Shown here piece after piece: positions 7,584 through 14,831 of a stretch of 64,000 nucleotides of DNA (position 1 is its first letter; each line of letters starts with the position of its first letter). Where the stretch lies: contig NZ_AP023287.1 of assembly GCF_014218295.1 (NCBI RefSeq), positions 1,612,001-1,676,000 on the forward strand, written 5' to 3'. The position numbers and the translations under genes are program-made. Source of the DNA: Mycolicibacterium litorale. Its GTDB lineage: Bacteria; Actinomycetota; Actinomycetes; Mycobacteriales; Mycobacteriaceae. Below the pieces are notes generated by a model. The model searched no databases. It worked only from the letters and a program-made list of their open reading frames with translations, and was not told the origin of the DNA.

Positions 7584-8987
7584 TTGACAGGCACCGCGGT
7601 GGTCACCACCCCTGCAGAAGACACCCTTCGGGTGGTCAGCCCGGCCGACGGCTCGACCATCGCCGAACTCCCGATGGATCTCGACGTGGATGCGGCCGTC
7701 GCCCGCGCCACCGACGCACTTGCGGGCTGGGCCGGCCTCACACCGGGGGAGCGAGCACCGTATCTGCTCCAGATCGCTGATCGCATCGAGGCTTTCGGTG
7801 CAGAACTGGCCGACCTAGAGTCCCGCAACGTCGGAAAGCCGATCAGCCATGCGCGTGAGGAGATCGCGCCGACCGCCGATGCGCTGCGCTGGGCGGCCGG
7901 AGCCGCCCGGTCGGCACACGGACTGAACGCCGGTCGATACTCACCTGGCATCCTCTCCTACACGCTGCGCGAACCGATCGGGGTGGTCGGTCTCATCACT
8001 CCGTGGAACTTCCCGTTGCTCGAGGCGGTGTTCAAGATGGCGCCGGCCCTCGCGGCCGGGAACACGGTGGTACTGAAGCCTTCCGAGCTCACACCGCTCA
8101 CCACGATCCGGTTCGCCGAACTGGTGGCCGACATCCTGCCCGCGGGCGTGTTCAACGTCGTCCTCGGCGACGGGCGACTCGGGGAGAAGCTGGTCGCACA
8201 CCCGGGCATCGGGTTGGTCTCGCTCACCGGTGACACGACCACGGGGATGCGGGTGGCTGCCAATGCGGCAACCGACCTCAAGCATGTGCACCTGGAGCTG
8301 GGAGGCAAGGCCCCTGTGCTGGTGTTCGACGACGCCGACATCGACGCGGCGATCGATGCACTGGTGGCGTGCGGGTTCGGGAACACCGGACAGGATTGCT
8401 GTGCGGCGTGCCGGATCATCGTCTCGGCCGGGGTCTACGACCAGTTCGTCGGCGCCTACCTCGCGCGCGTCCGCGACATCGTCGTCGGTGATCCCGCGGA
8501 TGACGCCACCACAATGGGACCGCTGGTTTCGGACAAGCAATTGCGCCGCGTCGTGGACATGGTGGATCGCGCGCGTGAGGCCGGAGCCACGGTGCGCTGC
8601 GGCGGTGTGACTCTTGACCGGGACGGATTCTATTACGCGCCGACGGTCATCACCGACGTCGCGCAGGAGTCGGAGATCATCCAGAAGGAGGTCTTCGGCC
8701 CGGTGGTGACCATCCAGAAGGCGTCCGACGACGATGAGATGCTGCGGATGGCCAATGATGTCGCCTACGGTCTCGCCGCGAGCATCTGGACGAACGACCT
8801 GGACCGCACCCAGCGCATGACGGCGGCGCTCGCATTCGGAACGGTGTGGGTCAACCACCATCAGAACACGGTCCCCGAGATGCCCTTCGGCGGTTATGGA
8901 CACTCCGGTTACGGCAAGACTCTGTCCACGATGTCGCTCGACGACTTCACCAATGTCAAACACGTGATGGTCAAGCCCAAGGCCTGA
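7584..8987 (+). CDS. NAD-dependent aldehyde dehydrogenase, PatD/betaine-aldehyde type
   Basis: A 467-residue ALDH, probably oxidising an aminoaldehyde to the acid. The catalytic C272 (GQDC), general base E238 (ELGG) and the substrate/NAD stretch TPWNFP are present. The C-terminus (EMPFGGYGHSGYGK, then NVKHVM) resembles gamma-aminobutyraldehyde dehydrogenase PatD. TTG 7584 is chosen because GAAAGG (7571-7576) lies 7 nt upstream; GTG 7560, GTG 7566 and TTG 7539 are in-frame alternatives. It is transcribed divergently from the MBL pair under operator C and ends at a hairpin. Confidence 0.82.
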   Translation: MTGTAVVTTPAEDTLRVVSPADGSTIAELPMDLDVDAAVARATDALAGWAGLTPGERAPYLLQIADRIEAFGAELADLESRNVGKPISHAREEIAPTADALRWAAGAARSAHGLNAGRYSPGILSYTLREPIGVVGLITPWNFPLLEAVFKMAPALAAGNTVVLKPSELTPLTTIRFAELVADILPAGVFNVVLGDGRLGEKLVAHPGIGLVSLTGDTTTGMRVAANAATDLKHVHLELGGKAPVLVFDDADIDAAIDALVACGFGNTGQDCCAACRIIVSAGVYDQFVGAYLARVRDIVVGDPADDATTMGPLVSDKQLRRVVDMVDRAREAGATVRCGGVTLDRDGFYYAPTVITDVAQESEIIQKEVFGPVVTIQKASDDDEMLRMANDVAYGLAASIWTNDLDRTQRMTAALAFGTVWVNHHQNTVPEMPFGGYGHSGYGKTLSTMSLDDFTNVKHVMVKPKA

Positions 8988-9002
8988 TCCGCACAGGGGG
9001 GT

Positions 9003-9034
9003 GGAGGGGGCGTCCCGACGGGGCGCCCCCTTCC
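9003..9034 (+). terminator. GC-rich hairpin after the aldehyde dehydrogenase
   Basis: The stem AGGGGGCG (9005-9012) pairs with CGCCCCCT (9024-9031), extended by weaker pairs on the outside, 15 nt after the stop codon. It separates the gene from operator D. Confidence 0.5.
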
Positions 9035-9063
9035 ATACCCGTGGCAGACCAGTGGGCCGGGGC

Positions 9064-9089
9064 AGATTGTCAACATTCAACGATAGGAT
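9064..9089 (+). promoter_or_regulatory. GntR operator D and leaderless promoter of the hydroxyacid dehydrogenase-gntR unit
   Basis: Operator AGATTGTCAACATTCA (9064-9079) is followed by a -10 element TAGGAT (9084-9089), whose end is 6 nt before ATG 9096. That spacing is the hallmark of a mycobacterial leaderless transcript. The unit includes the regulator gene, so autoregulation is implied. Confidence 0.65.
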
Positions 9090-9095
9090 CGACCC

Positions 9096-10064
9096 ATGAA
9101 CCAACCGAATGTCATCGTGATCCGTCTCGAGGACTCGGTTCTCCCGCAGGCGTTCGACGCGCTCGATCGGGTCGCGAACGTGATCGTCGTGGACAACGAA
9201 GACGAGCTACGTCGTGCCCAGGCTCAGGCCGACATCGCCTTCGTCTGGGATTTCAAGAGCGACCTGCTGCGCAAGGTAGGGCCGGCCGGCCTGAAGTGGG
9301 TCCACACCAACAGCGTCGGTCTGGACGCTCTGCTGACTCCCGAGATCGTCGACTCACCCGCCACCATCACCAATACGCGAGGTGTGTTCGAGCCGCCGAT
9401 GGCGGAGTGGGTGCTTGCCGCGCTGCTGTACTTCGCCAAGGATCTGCGCCGCACCGTCGAGTCGCAGCGGACGGCGACGTGGGACCACCGGGCAGTGGGG
9501 ACGATCCGGGGCAGGCGCGTGCTCGTTCTGGGTCCCGGCGGCGTCGGCCGTGAGATCGCCCTGCTGCTTCGCGATGTCGGGATGATCGTCGACGTCGTCG
9601 GGCGCTCCGCTCGCCAGGACGCCGAGCTCGGCTCCATTCACCCGATGGCCCGGATCGACGAATTGCTGCCCACCGCTGACGATGTCGTGGTCGCGCTGCC
9701 GTTGACTCCGGAGACCGCCGGAGTCATCGATGCGCAGCGGCTGGCGCGATTCAAACCAGGGTCGCGATTGGTCAACGTGGGCCGCGGTCCGTTGGTCGAC
9801 GAGGACGCGCTGCTGGCGCAGCTCCGGTCCGGACACATCGCGGCCGCCGCGCTCGACGTGTTCGTTCAGGAACCGCTGCCCGCCGAGCACCCGTTCTGGG
9901 GCATGGACAACGTGCTCGTCTCCGCGCACATGTCGGGCGACGTGATCGGATGGCAGGAGCAGTCGGTCGCTCTGTTCGTCGACAACCTCGACCGCTGGAA
10001 CCGCGGTGTGCCACTGCGCAACCTCGTCGACAAAGGCAACCTCCCGGTGGGCGCGGCACGCTGA
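9096..10064 (+). CDS. D-2-hydroxyacid dehydrogenase (NAD-dependent)
   Basis: A 322-residue cytosolic D-isomer-specific 2-hydroxyacid dehydrogenase that interconverts a 2-oxo acid and a D-2-hydroxy acid. The Rossmann motif GPGGVG is at 146-151 and the catalytic triad is R230, E259 and H278. The length is usual for the family. ATG 9096 probably coincides with the transcription start (see the promoter entry). The stop overlaps the gntR start by one base (TGATG), so the pair is translationally coupled. The substrate is unknown. The large FAD/Fe-S dehydrogenase at 14832 could consume the D-2-hydroxy acid made here. Confidence 0.85.
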   Translation: MNQPNVIVIRLEDSVLPQAFDALDRVANVIVVDNEDELRRAQAQADIAFVWDFKSDLLRKVGPAGLKWVHTNSVGLDALLTPEIVDSPATITNTRGVFEPPMAEWVLAALLYFAKDLRRTVESQRTATWDHRAVGTIRGRRVLVLGPGGVGREIALLLRDVGMIVDVVGRSARQDAELGSIHPMARIDELLPTADDVVVALPLTPETAGVIDAQRLARFKPGSRLVNVGRGPLVDEDALLAQLRSGHIAAAALDVFVQEPLPAEHPFWGMDNVLVSAHMSGDVIGWQEQSVALFVDNLDRWNRGVPLRNLVDKGNLPVGAAR

Positions 10065-10762
10065 TGGCTTTCGAGAGCATCGAGCCGATCTCGCTGTCCA
10101 CCGCCCCGGGCAGAATCGCCGACGTCATTCGTTCTTCGATCTTGGACGGCAGCTTTCCGCCCGGCGCCCAGCTGACCGAGACGCAGTTGGCCGACCGGCT
10201 GAGCGTCAGCCGTGGTCCCGTCCGTGAGGCGATGCAGCGCCTCGTGCAGGAAGGACTGCTCTGGACCAAACCACACCACGGCACGTTCGTCGTGGACCTC
10301 GGTCGTGAGGACGTCGCTGACATCTATCTGACCCGCCGTGCGGTGGAGGGCACGGCCGCCGTCCGGCTGATGAGCCTTCCCGACAAGGCTGCGGCGCTTC
10401 GCGCACTGGAGCAGGCAATCGAGGGGATCGAAACCGCGATCGAAGCGGGCGGTTGGATCGACATGGTCCACGCGGACGCTCACTTCCACGAAATCCTCGT
10501 GAACTCTGCGCGCAGCGTCCGCCTCACGCGGATGTTCCGGACGCTCACCGCCGAGACCCGCTTGTGCATGGCGGCACTGGTCGAAGGCAATCCGTCCTGG
10601 CCCACGACCGCGGTTCGGGAGCACCGCGAACTGGTCGCCGCTCTCTGGCGCGGCGACAGACAGCAGATGCAGAAACTGGTCGACGAGCATTTCGCTCTCG
10701 ACGAGACGCTGGAGTATCGCGGTGACTTCGCCCGCAGAGAGAGCCGGCAGTCGCGCGCCTGA
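10064..10762 (+). CDS. FCD-family GntR regulator 1 (metal-binding type)
   Basis: A 232-residue FadR-subfamily regulator. The N-terminal winged helix (about residues 14-77) contains the recognition stretch TQLADRLSVSRGPVREAMQR. The C-terminal FCD ligand domain keeps the metal-site pattern D138-x3-H142, H187 and H209, the last two 22 residues apart as in metal-binding FCD proteins. It is coupled to the hydroxyacid dehydrogenase and sits behind operator D, so it is probably autoregulated. It is a close paralogue of the gene at 17894, with an almost identical DNA-binding half. I infer that it represses the seven operator-bearing units until a pathway acid binds its FCD domain. Confidence 0.88.
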   Translation: MAFESIEPISLSTAPGRIADVIRSSILDGSFPPGAQLTETQLADRLSVSRGPVREAMQRLVQEGLLWTKPHHGTFVVDLGREDVADIYLTRRAVEGTAAVRLMSLPDKAAALRALEQAIEGIETAIEAGGWIDMVHADAHFHEILVNSARSVRLTRMFRTLTAETRLCMAALVEGNPSWPTTAVREHRELVAALWRGDRQQMQKLVDEHFALDETLEYRGDFARRESRQSRA

Positions 10763-10782
10763 TCGTCGCGTCGCGCCCGGCG

Positions 10783-10822
10783 CGGATCGGGGAGCCGTCC
10801 GAGTGGATGGCTCCCCGATCCG
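10783..10822. terminator. Bidirectional stem-loop terminator
   Basis: A perfect 14-bp stem (10783-10796 with 10809-10822) with a 12-nt loop, followed by TTT, lies between the convergent gntR gene (stop 10762) and the aldehyde dehydrogenase gene (stop 10829). Confidence 0.75.
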
Positions 10823-10828
10823 TTTCCG

Positions 10829-12193
10829 CTAACCGACCCGGATGAGTTTCTTGTTCACGAACTCGTCGGCACCGAGGCGGCCCAGTTCACGGCCGAAACC
10901 CGACTTCTTCACCCCGCCGAACGGGACTTCGGGGCCTTCGCCGTCGGTCGTGTTCACGAACACCATGCCGGCCTCGATCTGATCGGCGACACGCTGCGCC
11001 TGCTCTGCGTCGGTGGTGAACAGGTAAGAGCCGAGGCCGAATTCGGTGGCATTGGCCAGTCCGACAGCCTCTGCCTCGGAACCCACGCGGTACACCTGGG
11101 CGACGGGGCCGAAGAACTCCTGCCTGAAGGCGTCGGAGTCCGGGCTGACGTCGGTGAGGACGGTGGGTTCGAAGAAGGCGCCGCGCCGACCGCCGCCGAG
11201 CGCCAGGGTCGCACCCTGTTCGACCGCTCGCGTGACCTGAGCCTCCAACCGCTCGGCGGCACGCGTCGAACACAGCGGACCGGTGGTGGTCTCCGGGCTC
11301 TGCGGGTCGGCGGGCGTGCGCTCGGCCATCTTGGCGGTGAACTTGGCGAGGAACTCGTCGTACAGGTGGTCGGCGACGATGAATCGCTTGGCGGCGTTGC
11401 ACGCCTGGCCGGCATTGCCCATGCGGGCCCCGACGGCTTTGCCGACGATGCCGTCCATGTCGTCGGTGGACAGCACGATGAACGGATCCGAGCCACCGAG
11501 TTCGAGTACGACCTTCTTGAGGTTGCGGCCCGCCGCCTCCGCTACCGCCGCACCGGCAACCTCCGAACCGGTCAGGGAGACACCGCGTACCCGCGGATCG
11601 GCGATCACCGCCTCGATCTGCGCGTTGGTCGCCAGGATGCTGACGTAGGCGTCGGCAGGCAGACCGGCGTCGTCGAAGATCGCCGCCATCGCCTCTGCCG
11701 ACTCAGGGCACTGCGGTGCGGGCTTGAGCAGGACGGTGTTGCCCACCAACAGGTTCGGGCCGGCGAAGCGAGCCACCTGGTAGTACGGGTAGTTCCACGG
11801 CATGATGCCGAGGACCACGCCGATCGGCGCCCGGCGGATCACCGCGGAACCCGTGCCGCCCAGCAGGGGGAGAGGTTCGTCGGCGAGCAGCGACTCCGCG
11901 ATGTCTGCGTAGTAGCGGTAGATCGAGGCGGTGAATGTGGCCTCGCCCATCGCCGATGTGATCGGCTTGCCCATCTCCCTGGTGATGATCGCGCCGAGGG
12001 TTTCGGCCCGCTCCTCGTAGAGGTCGGCGACCCTGCCGATGACTGCGGCGCGTTCGGCGACCGTGCGGGTCTTCCAGCTACGGTGTGCCTTGTCCGCCCG
12101 CTCGATGGCAGCGGTGAGCGCCGCGTCGTCAATGGACGGATACTCACGGACGGTCTCGTTGGTGGCGGGGTTGATGACTGCGTAGTCGGCCAT
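10829..12193 (-). CDS. NAD(P)-dependent succinate-semialdehyde-type dehydrogenase
   Basis: A 454-residue aldehyde dehydrogenase. The base E231 (LELGG) and catalytic C265 (GQAC) are present, with MPWNYP in the cofactor region. Its short length and lack of an N-terminal extension match the compact succinate-semialdehyde dehydrogenase group. ATG 12193 has GAAGGG 9 nt upstream; ATG 12202 is in frame but directly abuts it. Operator E and a -10 lie about 95-110 nt upstream. It probably works with the gabD-like gene at 13292 on a related semialdehyde. Confidence 0.82.
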   Translation of the reverse strand: MADYAVINPATNETVREYPSIDDAALTAAIERADKAHRSWKTRTVAERAAVIGRVADLYEERAETLGAIITREMGKPITSAMGEATFTASIYRYYADIAESLLADEPLPLLGGTGSAVIRRAPIGVVLGIMPWNYPYYQVARFAGPNLLVGNTVLLKPAPQCPESAEAMAAIFDDAGLPADAYVSILATNAQIEAVIADPRVRGVSLTGSEVAGAAVAEAAGRNLKKVVLELGGSDPFIVLSTDDMDGIVGKAVGARMGNAGQACNAAKRFIVADHLYDEFLAKFTAKMAERTPADPQSPETTTGPLCSTRAAERLEAQVTRAVEQGATLALGGGRRGAFFEPTVLTDVSPDSDAFRQEFFGPVAQVYRVGSEAEAVGLANATEFGLGSYLFTTDAEQAQRVADQIEAGMVFVNTTDGEGPEVPFGGVKKSGFGRELGRLGADEFVNKKLIRVG

Positions 12194-12285
12194 GGACTGC
12201 ATCCCTTCGTCGTTGTCCCTGAGCGTGTTCGGACACGCCTGTCTCCCGCCGTGATGGCAGAGAGAAGTGTGGGCCAACCCACAGT

Positions 12286-12306
12286 ATCGTAGGTTGTCGA
12301 CAATAA
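12286..12306 (-). promoter_or_regulatory. GntR operator E with -10 element
   Basis: Operator AGGTTGTCGACAATAA occupies 12291-12306. On the minus strand it runs straight into a -10 TACGAT at 12291-12286. It drives the aldehyde dehydrogenase gene that starts at 12193. Confidence 0.65.
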
Positions 12307-12312
12307 ACAACC

Positions 12313-13227
12313 TTAGGAGCCGGGTGAGGCGGCGATGGCCTCGAATATCCCCCTGAGTACCTCCATACCGGCGCGCACCGAGGGCCTGTCGTTGTCCTTG
12401 CGGCGCACCGCGTAGATCTCGCGCTGCAACCGCGGGTGCACCGGTACCAATGCGACGTCGCCCGGCACCCATACCCGCGCCAGCCGCGGGACGAGCGCGG
12501 CGGCCAGTCCGCGCGCCACGAATTCGAGTTGTGCGGCGAATTCGGGGACCTCGTACTTGATCTGAGGCTGCACGCCCCGGCCGCGCAGCGTGTGCATCAG
12601 CCAGGTGTGGAACACCTCACCCGTGCGCCACGTGGTCCACGGCAGATCCGTGACCTGCGCGAGTTCGACGATGTCGTGATGGGCGAGGGGATGGTTCGCG
12701 GGGAGCGCGACGTCGACGACGTCGTCGTGGATGCGGGTGTACACGACCTCGTCGGGAAGCTGGCGGGGCATCGTGGAGAAACCCTCGACGAGGGCCAGGT
12801 CCACATCGCGCCGAACGACGGCGGGAACGATGTCGTCGGTGTCGTCGGCGACGAAAGTGACGCTGAGCGCCGGATGCAGTTGCCGCAGTTGGGCGATGGC
12901 CTCGGGAACCACCACGCGTCCGGCCGACACCACCGCGCTGAGGACCAGCTCACCCGAGACGTCGCGGTCCAAGGAGGCCACCTCGGATTGCGCCTGTGCC
13001 AGCAGCGACAGGATCTCCTCGCCGCGGTGGGCGAGCAGGCGGCCGGCCTGGGTCAGCTGGACGCCACGGCCGACCTGGACCAGCAGAGGGGCGCCCACCT
13101 CTCTCTCGAGCTTGGCCAGTTGCTGGGAAACCCCAGACGGGGTGACGTGCAGGTCGCGCGCTGCGGCGGCGATCGACCCGTGGTCGGCCACCGCGCACAG
13201 CGCGCGTAAACGGTCCAACCCCAGCAT
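12313..13227 (-). CDS. LysR-family transcriptional regulator
   Basis: A 304-residue LTTR with an N-terminal winged helix (DHGSIAAAARDLHVTPSGVS, about residues 16-35) and a periplasmic-binding-like effector domain. ATG 13227 follows a possible GTG at 13230; no clear Shine-Dalgarno sequence is seen. It lies 64 nt downstream of the gabD-like gene on the same strand and just upstream of operator E, so it may be co-transcribed with gabD. It would add a second regulatory input to the cluster; its target is unknown. Confidence 0.82.
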   Translation of the reverse strand: MLGLDRLRALCAVADHGSIAAAARDLHVTPSGVSQQLAKLEREVGAPLLVQVGRGVQLTQAGRLLAHRGEEILSLLAQAQSEVASLDRDVSGELVLSAVVSAGRVVVPEAIAQLRQLHPALSVTFVADDTDDIVPAVVRRDVDLALVEGFSTMPRQLPDEVVYTRIHDDVVDVALPANHPLAHHDIVELAQVTDLPWTTWRTGEVFHTWLMHTLRGRGVQPQIKYEVPEFAAQLEFVARGLAAALVPRLARVWVPGDVALVPVHPRLQREIYAVRRKDNDRPSVRAGMEVLRGIFEAIAASPGS

Positions 13228-13291
13228 CACACCGATGCTAGGCGATCTGCGTCCTGACACGTCCCCGGTCAGAACCCCGCTCGGCGGCGGG

Positions 13292-14776
13292 TCACGCCCC
13301 GCGGCGCCGCGGCGTCGTCATGTACTTGTACTCGAGGAAGTCGTCGATGCCCACCTTGCCGCCCTCGCGTCCGAGACCCGATTGCTTCACGCCACCGAAG
13401 GGCGCCGCGGGGTTCGCGACGATGCCGGTGTTGATGCCGACCATCCCCACCTCGAGACGTTCGCTCAGATCGAAGGCCCGGTCGAGATTCTGGGAGAACA
13501 CGTAGCCGACCAGACCCCAGTCGGTGTCGTTGGCCAGGCGGATCATCTCGTCTTCGTCGTCGAACGGAACCACGGGGGCGACCGGGCCGAAGATCTCCTC
13601 GGACATCAGATCGGCATCGGCCGGGACGTTCGTCAGCACAGTCGGCGGGTAGAAGTAACCCGGTCCCTCGGGGGTGGTGCCGCCGGTCACCGCGACCGCG
13701 CCACGGCTGAGCGCGTCGTCGACCAACTGCTGGACCTTGGTGCGCCCCTTGTCGTCGATCAACGGGCCGACCTGAACGTCGGCGTCCATGCCGTTGCCCA
13801 CCCGCAAGTCACCCATGCGGGCGGCCAGGCGCGTCGAGAATTCCTCGATGACACTGCGGTGCACGTAGAGGCGGTTGGCGGCCGTGCACGCCTCACCCAT
13901 GTTGCGCATCTTGGCCGCGATCGCGCCCTCGACCGCGACGTCGAGATCGGCGTCGGCGCAGACGATGAACGGGGCGTTGCCGCCGAGCTCCATCGAGGAC
14001 TTCATGACGTTGTCCGCGGCCTGGCGTAGCAGAACCTTACCCACCTCGGTAGAACCGGTGAAGCTCACCTTGCGTGCCAGCTTGCTCGACATCCATTGTC
14101 CGACAACAGAACCAGCGGACGTGGTGGTCACGATGTTCAGTACGCCGTCCGGCAGGCCGGCCTCCATCAGGATGGTGGCCAGGGCAAGTGATGTCAGCGG
14201 CGTCTGCTGCGGCGGCTTGAGCACCATCGTGCAGCCCGCGGCGACCGCGGGGGCGATCTTGCGGGTTCCCATGGCGAGCGGGAAGTTCCAGGGCGTGACG
14301 AGAACGCAGGGGCCGACCGGTTCGCGGGTGACGAAGATCCGGTTCTTGCCGTCACCGGAGATGCCGGCGTCCCCGTCGATGCGCACCGCTTCCTCGGAGA
14401 ACCAGCGCAGGTAATCGGCGGCATAGGCGACCTCGCCCCGGGCTTCGGCCAGCGGCTTGCCCATCTCTGACGTCATGATCTCGGCGATCCAATCCTGCCG
14501 TTCCATGACCAAGTCGTATGCCCGGCGCAGAATGTCGGCGCGCAGGCGCGGGGCGGTGCGGCCCCACGTCTTCTGCACGTCGGCGGCGGTGGACAGCGCG
14601 GCGTCGGCGTCCTGCGGCCCGCCGTTCGCGATCACGGCGATCACCTCGCCGGTGGCGGGGTTCTCGACCTCGAACGTGCTGCCGTCGGCGGCGTCGCGCC
14701 AGGTTCCCGCGATGAGGAGGCCGGTGGGAACCGACTGCTGGCCGGCACGCGGGGCGAAAGCGATGGCGGTAGTCAT
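13292..14776 (-). CDS. gabD: Succinate-semialdehyde dehydrogenase (GabD-like)
   Basis: A 494-residue aldehyde dehydrogenase oxidising succinate semialdehyde, or a close homologue, to the dicarboxylate. E263 (MELGG) and the catalytic C297 (MGEACTAANR) match the GabD group, which characteristically has GEAC or GQTC with TAANR after the cysteine. The C-terminal GGVKQSGLGREGG is also typical. ATG 14776 follows operator F by 25 nt. In the cluster it would feed carbon from a GABA-like branch into the TCA cycle; an adipate or glutarate semialdehyde is also possible. Confidence 0.82.
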   Translation of the reverse strand: MTTAIAFAPRAGQQSVPTGLLIAGTWRDAADGSTFEVENPATGEVIAVIANGGPQDADAALSTAADVQKTWGRTAPRLRADILRRAYDLVMERQDWIAEIMTSEMGKPLAEARGEVAYAADYLRWFSEEAVRIDGDAGISGDGKNRIFVTREPVGPCVLVTPWNFPLAMGTRKIAPAVAAGCTMVLKPPQQTPLTSLALATILMEAGLPDGVLNIVTTTSAGSVVGQWMSSKLARKVSFTGSTEVGKVLLRQAADNVMKSSMELGGNAPFIVCADADLDVAVEGAIAAKMRNMGEACTAANRLYVHRSVIEEFSTRLAARMGDLRVGNGMDADVQVGPLIDDKGRTKVQQLVDDALSRGAVAVTGGTTPEGPGYFYPPTVLTNVPADADLMSEEIFGPVAPVVPFDDEDEMIRLANDTDWGLVGYVFSQNLDRAFDLSERLEVGMVGINTGIVANPAAPFGGVKQSGLGREGGKVGIDDFLEYKYMTTPRRRGA

Positions 14777-14796
14777 GCCGAAATCATCGGCTGTCG

Positions 14797-14817
14797 ATTG
14801 TAAATTGTCAACAACCT
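14797..14817 (-). promoter_or_regulatory. GntR operator F with -10 element
   Basis: Operator AAATTGTCAACAACCT (14802-14817) is followed on the minus strand by a -10 TACAAT (14802-14797), about 20 nt before the gabD start. The site covers the promoter, consistent with repression. Confidence 0.65.
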
Positions 14818-14831
14818 CGCCGACGGCGAGA

